In this document: positions 1 through 7,074 of the stretch, in pieces
How the letters are laid out: each line of letters starts with the position of its first letter
Position numbering within the stretch: the first letter of the stretch is position 1
Assembly (NCBI RefSeq): GCF_039536245.1
Contig: NZ_BAAAYN010000008.1
Coordinates: 6,223-61,488 of the forward strand
Length of the DNA stretch: 55,266 nucleotides
Direction: 5' to 3'
Source: Cryptosporangium minutisporangium
GTDB taxonomy: Bacteria > Actinomycetota > Actinomycetes > Mycobacteriales > Cryptosporangiaceae
Program-made: the position numbers and the translations under genes
The notes under the pieces: generated by a model
The model's input: the letters and a program-made list of their open reading frames with translations, nothing else
The model's database searches: none
What the model was told of the DNA's origin: nothing

Positions 1-115
1 TCTCTCCTGGGACACATCGATGGAGCCGCGTACCGGGTGCCCGTTCAGTACGGGCACCACCGATGCGTTTCCCGCCGGCCGCGCCGACCGGTGTTCCCAC
101 CGATCGGCGCGCCGA

Positions 116-199
116 CTGACCTTCGCCGACTGTCCTTCGCCGACTGACCTTCGCCGACTGTCCTTCGCCGGCTGTCCTACGCCGGCTGTCCTACGCCGG
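116..199. repeat. 14-bp tandem repeat (6 copies)
   Basis: Six head-to-tail 14-bp units of the form CTGwCCTwCGCCGr run from 116 to 199. They alternate CTGACC and CTGTCC in the first four units, and the last two are identical. The array sits just beyond the stop codon of the FAD reductase gene (minus strand, stop at 214), so it would lie in the 3' end of that transcript. I see no function. Copy number may vary between strains. Confidence 0.9.
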
Positions 200-213
200 C
201 CCGGGGCGGTGGG

Positions 214-1566
214 TCAGCCCGTCGCCGCCAGACGACGCCCGTCCCGGGACAGGACTCCGGTCGGCACCTGCACCGGCTGCCGCGGCGCCGAGAGCTCGAA
301 GCGCGGCTTGCTGTAGAGCAGCTCACGCGCGACCGTGACGAACTCGGTCGGGGCGTTCACCGCCACCACACCGACCAGGTCCTTACCTCGGTAGTGGCAG
401 GTCAGCACACCCGTACGGGCGGGCTTGCGGTGCCCCGGCCGCCGGTCGAGCCGACGGACCTCGGTGTCGTTCCCGATGTCACCGCAGACCTGGATCCGCA
501 GGCCCAGCTGCTGCGTCCAGTACCGGGGCAGCAGGATCGCGGACTCGGTGGGCGCGTCGCCGGCGAGCAGCGAACGAGCCGCCGCCTGCCCCTGCTCCAG
601 CGCCGCGATCCACTGGCCGCACCGGCTGTTCTTGCCGTTCATCCAGCGGTTCGGCCACTTCGCCAGCGCCCCGGCCGCGACGACGCCCGGCACGACCGCG
701 CCTTCGTCGTCGAGCACGCGGAGGGCGTCGTCGCAGACCACGCCGTCGGAGATGTCGATGCCGGTGCCGGCGAGCCAGGCGATGTCGGGCTTCTCGCCGG
801 CGGTCATCACGACCATGTCGGCGCGGATCCGGCTGCCGTCGTCGAGGGTCAGCGTCCAGTTGGCGCCGATCCGGTCGGCTGCCTTGACCCGGCGGCCCAG
901 CCGCAGGTCGACGCCGTCCTCGGCGTGCTCGTCGGTCATCAGCTTGGCGGCGACCCCGTCCAGGACGCCGTTCATCAGGACGTCCCGCGGGTGGATCAGC
1001 GTGACGTCCTTGCCCATACCGCGGATGCTGCAGGCCAGCTCGCAGCCGGTGAACCCGCCACCGACGATCGCGACGCGGTTCGCGTTACGCAGCCCGCGCC
1101 GGATCTCCCAGGCGTCGTTGATGTCGTGGACGATGTGCGGAACCGCCGCGCCCGACCACATGCTGTTGAGCATCGGGCGGGCACCGTTCGCGATCACCAG
1201 ACCGTCGAACCGGAAACCCTCGCCGGTCTGTGCCCAGACGACCCGCTCGTTCATGTCGCAGGCGATCGCGGTGCGGCCGAGGCGCCAGTCGATCTCCCAG
1301 CGCTTGTCGGTGACGCCGATCCGCGCGTCCTTGGGGCGCTGGGCGCCGGTGATCAGGCCCTTGGAGCAGGCCGGCCGGTCGTAGGAACCGCCCGGGTCGG
1401 CGCAGAGCAGCTGGATCTGGCCGCGGAAACCGAGTCGCCGCAGCTCCTCACCGGCCGCGGTCCCGGCGGGGCCACCGCCGACGATCACGATCCGGTCTGC
1501 TGGTCCCAGGGTCGCCAGCGACCTCTGGGGCGCGAGGCGGGTGATGTTCGCCGCTCGCCTCTGCAT
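214..1566 (-). CDS. FAD-dependent NAD(P)H oxidoreductase (ferredoxin-reductase type)
   Basis: 450 aa. Two Rossmann dinucleotide-binding motifs are visible: GGGPAG at residues 30-35 (FAD) and IVGGGFTGCE about 130 residues later (NAD(P)H). This is the layout of the pyridine-nucleotide disulphide/ferredoxin reductase superfamily. No CxxxxC redox-active disulphide follows the first motif, so a ferredoxin reductase or nitrite-reductase-like FAD subunit fits better than a thioredoxin reductase. The start is fixed by a one-base TGATG overlap with the upstream ferredoxin gene and an AGGAGGTG ribosome site. It probably passes electrons between NAD(P)H and the ferredoxin made just upstream. The exact substrate cannot be read from sequence. 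Confidence 0.85.
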   Translation of the reverse strand: MQRRAANITRLAPQRSLATLGPADRIVIVGGGPAGTAAGEELRRLGFRGQIQLLCADPGGSYDRPACSKGLITGAQRPKDARIGVTDKRWEIDWRLGRTAIACDMNERVVWAQTGEGFRFDGLVIANGARPMLNSMWSGAAVPHIVHDINDAWEIRRGLRNANRVAIVGGGFTGCELACSIRGMGKDVTLIHPRDVLMNGVLDGVAAKLMTDEHAEDGVDLRLGRRVKAADRIGANWTLTLDDGSRIRADMVVMTAGEKPDIAWLAGTGIDISDGVVCDDALRVLDDEGAVVPGVVAAGALAKWPNRWMNGKNSRCGQWIAALEQGQAAARSLLAGDAPTESAILLPRYWTQQLGLRIQVCGDIGNDTEVRRLDRRPGHRKPARTGVLTCHYRGKDLVGVVAVNAPTEFVTVARELLYSKPRFELSAPRQPVQVPTGVLSRDGRRLAATG

Positions 1567-2801
1567 CAGGCACCTCCTCGCGGGCGAAGCCCGGTGACGT
1601 TGTCGTATCGGTTGGGTTCTGCGCCGATGCCCTTGCGGGGGCGGGCGCCTTCCGGCCGGTTGGGCACCGAGCGCAGCGGCGGCGGGGGCGGTGGTGCCAC
1701 CGGCTGGCCGTGTCGGCGCCCGGGGCCGCCCGGCGGGAACGGACCGAGCCGTCCGGTCGATCGTGGTGCACCGGGACCACTCTGGACGCCCGCCGGGACC
1801 GGGGTCGGGCCGGTCGGGATCGCCGGGCTGGTCGGGATGTTCTGCGGTCCGGTGACCGGGGAGACCGGTGCCAGGTGCGGCACCACGGTCGTCTCCCGGT
1901 TGTCGGCGGCGGGGCTGACCGGACCGGCGACCGGTGCGGGGCCCACGCCGACCGGGGCGCCGGTCTCCTGGGCGCCGGGCGGGACCGTCAGGTCGAACGG
2001 AACGCCAGGGCCCGTCATCGAGATCGCGCGGGCCGGGCAGATCTTGATCGCCGAGTACACCTGGTCGACCTCGTGCGGTTCGACCGTCGTGCGGTAGGCG
2101 AGCCGCCCGTTCCCCTTCAGCTGGAACACCTCGGGCGCCTCGTGCTCGCAGAACCCGAAGCGGGCGCAAGCGTGCGGGTTGACGTTGACCGTCGTGGTGC
2201 TGGCCCGCTTGTCCGCGATGTCCATCGCGGCAGCACCGACCTGCTTGCCGAACTTGCCGCTGGTGCTGAACCAGAGACCGATGATGACGAGCCAGCTCGC
2301 GACGACCGCCCAGGTCACCCAGCCCTTGACCTCCGAGCCGGCGAAGATCAGGTGGCCGGCGGTCACGGTGTAGGCCATGTACGCGGTGGAGTGGATCATC
2401 CGCCAGCGAGCGTGGCCCAGCTTGCGCTGGATCGGGACCGAGAGCGCGATCGCGAGGAACATCTGCAGGCAGAGCGTGCCGAGCCCGACGCCGATCGGCT
2501 TCGTCGGGTTCAGGAACGGAATGAACTGGTCGATCCAGCGGACGTAGGTGCCGGGTGCCGCCAGCTGCGCCAGACCGTGCACGATGCCGAGCGCCAAGCC
2601 GCCGATCGCGAACGTCATGTGCAGGTTCTTCAGCGACGTGTGCTTGATCCACGGCAACGACCACGAGCGGCCGAGCACGATGCCGATGATGATGCTCAGC
2701 CACAGCGCGATCGTCGAGGCGAAGCCCACTGCTGCCGCGACGACGTGTACCGCTGCCGCAGCTGCGGCGTCGTCAGCGGCTGCCGCCAGAGCGGGTTCCA
2801 T
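1566..2801 (-). CDS. Ferric-reductase-like membrane haem protein fused to a 3Fe-4S ferredoxin
   Basis: 411 aa in three parts. Residues 15-180 are hydrophobic with two histidine pairs, H61/H75 and H137/H150, spaced as in bis-haem ferric-reductase/NOX transmembrane domains. Residues about 205-265 form a ferredoxin with C212-x5-C218 and C255-P. The second cysteine of a normal 4Fe-4S set is missing, so a 3Fe-4S cluster is expected. The last 140 residues are Pro/Gly-rich and look disordered. A GAGGAGG site lies 6 nt before the ATG. It overlaps the FAD reductase gene, suggesting a short NAD(P)H to FAD to Fe-S to membrane-haem electron chain. The terminal acceptor is unknown. A sigma-L-like promoter lies about 140 bp upstream. 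Confidence 0.82.
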   Translation of the reverse strand: MEPALAAAADDAAAAAAVHVVAAAVGFASTIALWLSIIIGIVLGRSWSLPWIKHTSLKNLHMTFAIGGLALGIVHGLAQLAAPGTYVRWIDQFIPFLNPTKPIGVGLGTLCLQMFLAIALSVPIQRKLGHARWRMIHSTAYMAYTVTAGHLIFAGSEVKGWVTWAVVASWLVIIGLWFSTSGKFGKQVGAAAMDIADKRASTTTVNVNPHACARFGFCEHEAPEVFQLKGNGRLAYRTTVEPHEVDQVYSAIKICPARAISMTGPGVPFDLTVPPGAQETGAPVGVGPAPVAGPVSPAADNRETTVVPHLAPVSPVTGPQNIPTSPAIPTGPTPVPAGVQSGPGAPRSTGRLGPFPPGGPGRRHGQPVAPPPPPPLRSVPNRPEGARPRKGIGAEPNRYDNVTGLRPRGGA

Positions 2802-2941
2802 TCACGTCCTCCTCGTTGTCCCAACCGGGATGCTGAGCACTCTGAGCGCCGTAGCCCTCGGACCGACTCCGGCCGACCGGACTGGCGTCCGATCGGCCGG
2901 GGCGTCCCGATTCGCTCGGGCGTGCGCACCGTCCTATCCGT

Positions 2942-2969
2942 GTGACGGGTGTGGTGGCGCGCCGGTTCA
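2942..2969 (-). promoter_or_regulatory. Sigma-L-like ECF promoter P1
   Basis: Reading the minus strand: TGAACC (2969-2964), 16 bases, CGTCAC (2947-2942). The predicted start near 2935 would give a leader of about 134 nt to the ferredoxin/FAD-reductase operon. Same -35, same spacer and same CGT core as the element in front of the sigma factor gene. Confidence 0.68.
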
Positions 2970-2980
2970 GAGGTTTTTTC

Positions 2981-4216
2981 TCAGCAGCGACGACCCGTGT
3001 TGATGCACTGCACCATGCGGTTCATCACGTTCTGCGGGATGAGGTTGAAGAAGTCGTTGTGCGAGCTGCTCGGTTCGTGGGTCGACTCCGGGAAGCTGTC
3101 CAGACGGAACGTCGGGCCGGGCTTCACGTTGTAGGTCAACGTGATGACGAGCTTCGGCACGACGACCGGGTTGCTCGCCGGGCAGTTGCCCGCCGCGTCC
3201 GGGTAGACGATGTGCGTGCGGTGGTTCGCGCTGTCCGTGTTCTTGCCGTCCCAGCAGCTCGGGAACTCCGAGATGTGGGTGAAGCCACGGCCGTTCGGGC
3301 AGAGCGTGTACTTGTCGACCGAGATCCGGTTGGTGAAGCCCTGGCAGGTGAACGCCGACTTCTGGTTCGCGCCACCGTTGACCGGCGCCTTCGCGTCACC
3401 GGCAAGGACCCGGATGTTCTGCGGCATCGCGGCCACCTTGGCGCGCGGGTTGCCCTCGAAGCGGATCGTGAACCGCGGCTTCAGCAGCGCACCAGTGTTC
3501 AGGTCTTCCTCGAGCTCGCCGGGGAAGCGAGCGGTGGTCTCCTGGGTCACGTCCCGGTACACCGGCCAGAAGTACGCCGACTTGTCGCCCTGGTTGCAGG
3601 TGGTGCCGCCGGCCGCGAGGCTCTCGTCGGTGGAGTTCGCGTCGGTGGTGGTGTTGCCGACGTAGTCGTGCACGTGGTGCGCGGCGTTGACGACGCCGGG
3701 CGCGGCGATGAAGTTGTCGGAGTTGTGCCGGTCCTGGAGCGTGCAGCGGATGCTGTTGAACGATCCGCGGGAGCCGCTACGGGCGAAGCGCGGGGCCCGG
3801 GTCGTCGGGACCTGACGGATGTTGATGTAGTCGGTCTCGTCGATGCCGTTGTCCGGTGCCTCGGTCTCCTCGCCCTCGCCGGGCTCCTCGCTCTGACCGG
3901 GGTCGGTGGCCGACGGGTCCGCGCTCGCGGTGTCGGAGGGGTCGGCGCTGGCCGTCTCGCCCGGCTCACCGCTCGTGGTGGCCGACGGGTCCGCGCTGGT
4001 CGTCGCCGACGGATCGGCGCTCTGGCTGCCGTTGTTGTGCCCGTGCCGCCCGGACGAGTTGCGCCACCCGTCCCGGCCGTCCCGGTCGCCGCGGAGCCCG
4101 GCGGACGCGGTGCCGACCCCGAGGGCAACCACCATCGTCGTGAAGACCGCCATGATGATCAGCGATCGGCGACGGAACTGGTTGGGGGGCCGCTTGTGCC
4201 TCTTCGGTCCAGTCAT
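2981..4216 (-). CDS. DUF1996 secreted protein
   Basis: 411 aa. A basic N-terminus followed by a hydrophobic stretch (about residues 18-40) acts as signal peptide or anchor. Residues 45-125 are a low-complexity Asp/Ser/Thr/Ala/Pro-rich linker with repeated SADPSATTS-like units. From about residue 130 the protein matches the DUF1996 family as I know it: conserved Cys, HHVHDYVG and YFWPVYRD segments and a C-terminal stretch of Gly/Trp/His residues. DUF1996 proteins are secreted and of unknown function; fungal and actinobacterial members are common. Its ATG overlaps the stop of the upstream gene as ATGA, and an additional sigma-L-like element lies 90 bp upstream inside that gene. Confidence 0.85.
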   Translation of the reverse strand: MTGPKRHKRPPNQFRRRSLIIMAVFTTMVVALGVGTASAGLRGDRDGRDGWRNSSGRHGHNNGSQSADPSATTSADPSATTSGEPGETASADPSDTASADPSATDPGQSEEPGEGEETEAPDNGIDETDYINIRQVPTTRAPRFARSGSRGSFNSIRCTLQDRHNSDNFIAAPGVVNAAHHVHDYVGNTTTDANSTDESLAAGGTTCNQGDKSAYFWPVYRDVTQETTARFPGELEEDLNTGALLKPRFTIRFEGNPRAKVAAMPQNIRVLAGDAKAPVNGGANQKSAFTCQGFTNRISVDKYTLCPNGRGFTHISEFPSCWDGKNTDSANHRTHIVYPDAAGNCPASNPVVVPKLVITLTYNVKPGPTFRLDSFPESTHEPSSSHNDFFNLIPQNVMNRMVQCINTGRRC

Positions 4217-4863
4217 GCGGGTGTTGTCTCCTCGGTTGGGGCGGGCAGGGACGTTCCGCTATGCCCACCAGGTCGGTTCACAGGCCCCTCGTAGGTCTCG
4301 CCCTCACTACGCTCCGCAGGCTCGACCGGTTCAGCGCTATCGGCGCTGTACACCAGCCGAAGCGCGCGGGGCGCTCGATGGCGACCGCCGTCACCGCTGC
4401 TCAGAGGCGTGCGGCGGGCAGAGTATTCAGGTGCGCCGACGGGCGGCGCGGCGGCGTCCGTGGCCCAGCCGGCGTCGAGCTGGGCCTCGTCCGGCCACGG
4501 AGCGTCGTCCGACCACGGCGCGGCTGCAGCCGGCTCGGCCGTGGCGGGCTCCGGCGTGGTGTGCTGCCGGGCCAGGTGCGCGCCGTGGCGGCCGCGGGGG
4601 GCGTCCGCCCGCCGGGCCTCGGCGGCGAGCATGCTCGCCGCCCACGCCCCGGCGTCCACGTGCTCGGCGGCCGGTGCGTCGTCGGCGCGGGCGTCGTCGT
4701 TCCACGACCCGCCGGTCCAGGCTTCCTCGGTGAGAGCCCGATCGCTGCTGGGCCGCTCGGCCCGGGAGGCCGTCTGCACCCGGGCGACGCCGACCCAGGC
4801 GCCGGACGCCCGGGGAATCCGTGACCGGGTTCGCCACGCGCCGGGGTCGGAGAACTCGTTCAC
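4213..4863 (-). CDS. Hypothetical Ala/Glu/Asp-rich hydrophilic protein
   Basis: 216 aa from a GTG start at 4863-4861 that is preceded by GAGGTGAG, which itself covers the stop of the DUF4142 gene. The product is hydrophilic and rich in Ala, Glu, Asp and Arg, with WxxDAxxxD-like segments, no membrane segment and no recognisable domain. The tight packing (4-bp gap upstream, ATGA overlap downstream) argues for a real, translationally coupled gene between DUF4142 and DUF1996. Against this, the composition is low-complexity and a promoter-like element lies inside it. It could be a linker gene or a spurious frame. Confidence 0.5.
   Translation of the reverse strand: MNEFSDPGAWRTRSRIPRASGAWVGVARVQTASRAERPSSDRALTEEAWTGGSWNDDARADDAPAAEHVDAGAWAASMLAAEARRADAPRGRHGAHLARQHTTPEPATAEPAAAAPWSDDAPWPDEAQLDAGWATDAAAPPVGAPEYSARRTPLSSGDGGRHRAPRALRLVYSADSAEPVEPAERSEGETYEGPVNRPGGHSGTSLPAPTEETTPA
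4306..4333 (-). promoter_or_regulatory. Sigma-L-like ECF promoter P2 (intragenic)
   Basis: Minus strand: TGAACC (4333-4328), 16 bases, CGTAGT (4311-4306). It lies inside the preceding hypothetical gene, about 90 bp before the DUF1996 start, and could give DUF1996 extra expression independent of the DUF4142 promoter. It is the only one of the seven elements inside a predicted gene, so it is weaker evidence. Confidence 0.5.
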
Positions 4864-4867
4864 GGGG

Positions 4868-5893
4868 CTACTCACCTCGCCGCACTCGACGGATGCTGAC
4901 CATGCCGATGAGTGCGGCGGCAGCGAGCATCGCAACGATCAGGACGGTCCGGACGCCGGGCATCTCCTCGGAGGCGTTGGAGCCGTTCGAGGACGCCTGG
5001 GAGAGCACCGGGGCGGGCAGATCGTTGAAGGTGACAAGCCCGGTGCTCTCCAGCAGCGTCATGTGCCGCATCACGACGAGGTTCGCGATCTGCGCGTACT
5101 GCCGGATGATGGGGTTCCGGGTACCGGTGCGAACCTGGGCGATGACGTTGAAGACCGCGCCGTGGGCGGCGCGCAGCCGGTCGGCGAACAGCCGGTCGTA
5201 GTCCGCACCGCTCGCGCGGGACAGCTCTTCCATCCAGCCCAGCTGCGCCTCCGAGGCCGTGCTCGGGAGGATGACGTCGAGATCAGCGGCGAGTTTGCGG
5301 ACGGAGTCGTCGAGCTTGCGGTGATCGGCGGCGAGCTGCCGGCCGACCGCCTTGACGATCGGGCTCTCCGCCTTCTGCTGGGCCTGCTCACCCGTGGGGA
5401 TCTCCCACAGGCCGGCCTGCCGGACCTTGATCAGCAGCTGCTTGTCCGCCTCGGTGAGGGGGACCGACCGCGCGGTGGTCAGGTCGGGCAACGGCGGGGA
5501 CGGCTCCGGGCTGGCGCTGGTGACCACCGCGTCTTCCGGGCTGTCCTGAGTGGTGTCCCGCACCGAGCCGGTGCCTTCACCGGCGTCCGTGCCCTCGCCG
5601 GCGTCGGTGCCCTCGCCGGCTTCGGCGCTGTCCGTACCCTCGCTGGACTCCGCAGCGGGCACAGCGGCGAAGTTGCCCTGGTTCGTGCGTAGCGCGGGGT
5701 CGTTCACGCCGAGGTCGGCCGCGACCGCGGCGGAGCTGCCGCCGGGCCACCCGCCGAACGCGGTGGCCCCGATCGCGATCGCGCCAGCGGCGATCAGCGC
5801 GAGGAAAACCGTGAGTGATTGCCCTGGCAGCGCCTCGGCGACAGTGCTCAGCACCCGCCGGTCGCCCGGAGCCTTGTCTTTCCGACCGGTCAT
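4868..5893 (-). CDS. DUF4142 membrane-anchored protein
   Basis: 341 aa. A hydrophobic segment at about residues 27-50 is followed by a disordered Glu/Gly/Thr stretch with DAGEGT repeats (about 85-115). The DUF4142 domain runs from about 140 to 290: helical, beginning TEADKQLL and containing LAADHRKLDD and VMRHMTLLEST, the ferritin-like four-helix pattern typical of this family. A second hydrophobic helix (about 315-335) ends in basic RRVRR, so both ends look membrane-anchored and the DUF4142 domain should face outside. DUF4142 is a periplasmic/secreted family of unknown role. The gene heads a three-gene operon with the hypothetical and DUF1996 genes. Confidence 0.85.
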   Translation of the reverse strand: MTGRKDKAPGDRRVLSTVAEALPGQSLTVFLALIAAGAIAIGATAFGGWPGGSSAAVAADLGVNDPALRTNQGNFAAVPAAESSEGTDSAEAGEGTDAGEGTDAGEGTGSVRDTTQDSPEDAVVTSASPEPSPPLPDLTTARSVPLTEADKQLLIKVRQAGLWEIPTGEQAQQKAESPIVKAVGRQLAADHRKLDDSVRKLAADLDVILPSTASEAQLGWMEELSRASGADYDRLFADRLRAAHGAVFNVIAQVRTGTRNPIIRQYAQIANLVVMRHMTLLESTGLVTFNDLPAPVLSQASSNGSNASEEMPGVRTVLIVAMLAAAALIGMVSIRRVRRGE

Positions 5894-5986
5894 CGACCGC
5901 TCCCGAAACGTCGCGAAGAAAGAATCCCGTCCGTCCCGGAAGCTCCATCCGTGCGCGACGGGTGGTGCTAGCGGGACTCGATCAGC

Positions 5987-6014
5987 GCGACGGCGCGGAA
6001 GGAGGGCCAGTTCA
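5987..6014 (-). promoter_or_regulatory. Sigma-L-like ECF promoter P3 (one mismatch)
   Basis: Minus strand: TGAACT (6014-6009), 16 bases, CGTCGC (5992-5987). The -35 differs from the others only in its last base. It would start transcription near 5980, about 87 nt before the DUF4142 ATG, and lies back to back with P4. Confidence 0.5.
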
Positions 6015-6102
6015 CCGCTCGGCGATCGTTAAGCCACAGATAACGTTCGGCTGACCCGCGGTTAAAGGCCTGCCGGTGACCCGGAACTTTCTCCGTCGAT
6101 TC

Positions 6103-6130
6103 TGAACCGGCTGTCCTGCTCGTCCGTGTT
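6103..6130 (+). promoter_or_regulatory. Sigma-L-like ECF promoter P4
   Basis: TGAACC (6103-6108), 16 bases, CGTGTT (6125-6130). Predicted start near 6137, about 70 nt before the lipoprotein ATG. It shares the ten bases TGAACCGGCT with the sigma-factor promoter P5 apart from the final positions of the spacer. Confidence 0.7.
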
Positions 6131-6205
6131 CTCGGTCGCGGCTCACCGGTCGCCACACGATTTCTGACGCCGGACACTCGCCTCCGATACACGGGAGACC
6201 AGACC

Positions 6206-6904
6206 ATGAACGCGAGCATCCGCTCGGTCACGACACGCTCCGCCGCGGCGGCCGCCGGCCTGCTCCTGGCGTGCGCGCTGACAGCGTGCGGCTCGACGTA
6301 CTCGGCCGACCCGCAGAACGCCGCCGCCACCGGCGACCCGGCGACCGCCGCTCCCGCGGCCGAGCCGGTCGAGGCCGCCCCGGCCGCCCCGGATGTCCAG
6401 GACTCCGAGGCCGCGGGCGACGCCGGCGCCGCGGACGACGTCGGCAAGAAGCCGACGACGCTGAAGCGGGTCCGGACCCCCAAGATGGGCGACGTCGTCA
6501 CCGACGAGCGGGGATGGATCCTCTACCGATTCGACAACGACACCGCGAAGCCGCCGAAGTCCAGCTGCAACGGTGACTGCGCCAAGGTGTGGCCGCCGGT
6601 GATCGCGGACGACCAGGAGATCGTGGGTCTGGACGCCGCCAAGGTCGGCGAGGTCACCCGGGACGACGGCTCCAAGCAGGTGACGCTCGGCGGCTGGCCG
6701 CTCTACTACTACCTGGGCGACAAGAAGCCCGGCGCCTGGACCGGGCAGAACGTCGGCAAGGTCTGGTTCGCGGCCGCGCCGGACGGCACCAAGAACATCA
6801 CCTGTCTTCCGGAGAACCCGCCGGCACCGCCGAAGCCTCCGGCCGACGCCGAGTCGGACGCCGAGACCGGCGGCGATGCCGGCGACGGTGGCTACACGAA
6901 CTGA
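6206..6904 (+). CDS. Lipoprotein with COG4315-type secreted repeat (YxFxxD motif)
   Basis: 232 aa. The signal peptide ends in a lipobox L25-T-A-C28, so it should be a lipid-anchored surface protein. After a long Ala/Pro/Glu linker, the conserved part (about residues 88-205) has the paired-repeat pattern of the 'secreted repeat of unknown function' family: RGWILYRFDND, SCNGDCAKVWPP, LGGWPLYYYLGD and GKVWFAAAPDG. Two close cysteines (SCNGDC) may form a disulphide or bind metal. Start chosen from GGGAGA upstream of the ATG. Predicted to be transcribed from P4. The family often neighbours ECF sigma factor genes in actinobacteria (recalled, not checked). Molecular function unknown. Confidence 0.85.
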   Translation: MNASIRSVTTRSAAAAAGLLLACALTACGSTYSADPQNAAATGDPATAAPAAEPVEAAPAAPDVQDSEAAGDAGAADDVGKKPTTLKRVRTPKMGDVVTDERGWILYRFDNDTAKPPKSSCNGDCAKVWPPVIADDQEIVGLDAAKVGEVTRDDGSKQVTLGGWPLYYYLGDKKPGAWTGQNVGKVWFAAAPDGTKNITCLPENPPAPPKPPADAESDAETGGDAGDGGYTN

Positions 6905-6974
6905 TAGGCCACCCCACCACTGTCGGAGTTCGCCCTGGCGGCTCGCACCCGGTGCTGGCGCGGACTCCGGCCCA

Positions 6975-7013
6975 GCCCACCCGATCGCCGAGTCGACTCG
7001 CGGTCGGGTGGGC
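6975..7013 (+). terminator. Hairpin after the lipoprotein gene
   Basis: Perfect 10-bp arms GCCCACCCGA (6975-6984) and TCGGGTGGGC (7004-7013). The loop itself contains the palindrome CGAGTCGACTCG. No T-tract follows, as is usual in high-G+C actinobacteria. It lies 71 bp after the lipoprotein stop and before the CAP-like gene. Confidence 0.65.
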
Positions 7014-7074
7014 CGCTGGCTCGGTGACGCCACCACCGGGCTCGGGTCAGGGATAGTCCGAAGGGGATAGCTGA

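Noticed and set aside
394-2097. Long plus-strand frame opposite the FAD reductase and ferredoxin genes
   Set aside because: It is the antisense shadow of two well-recognised genes and shows only Asp/Arg/Val-rich nonsense with no domain.
214-2703. A single 829-residue minus-strand fusion of the ferredoxin region and the reductase
   Set aside because: The first half in that frame has no similarity to anything; the reductase proper starts at 1566 with its own ribosome site, and the true upstream gene is in another frame.
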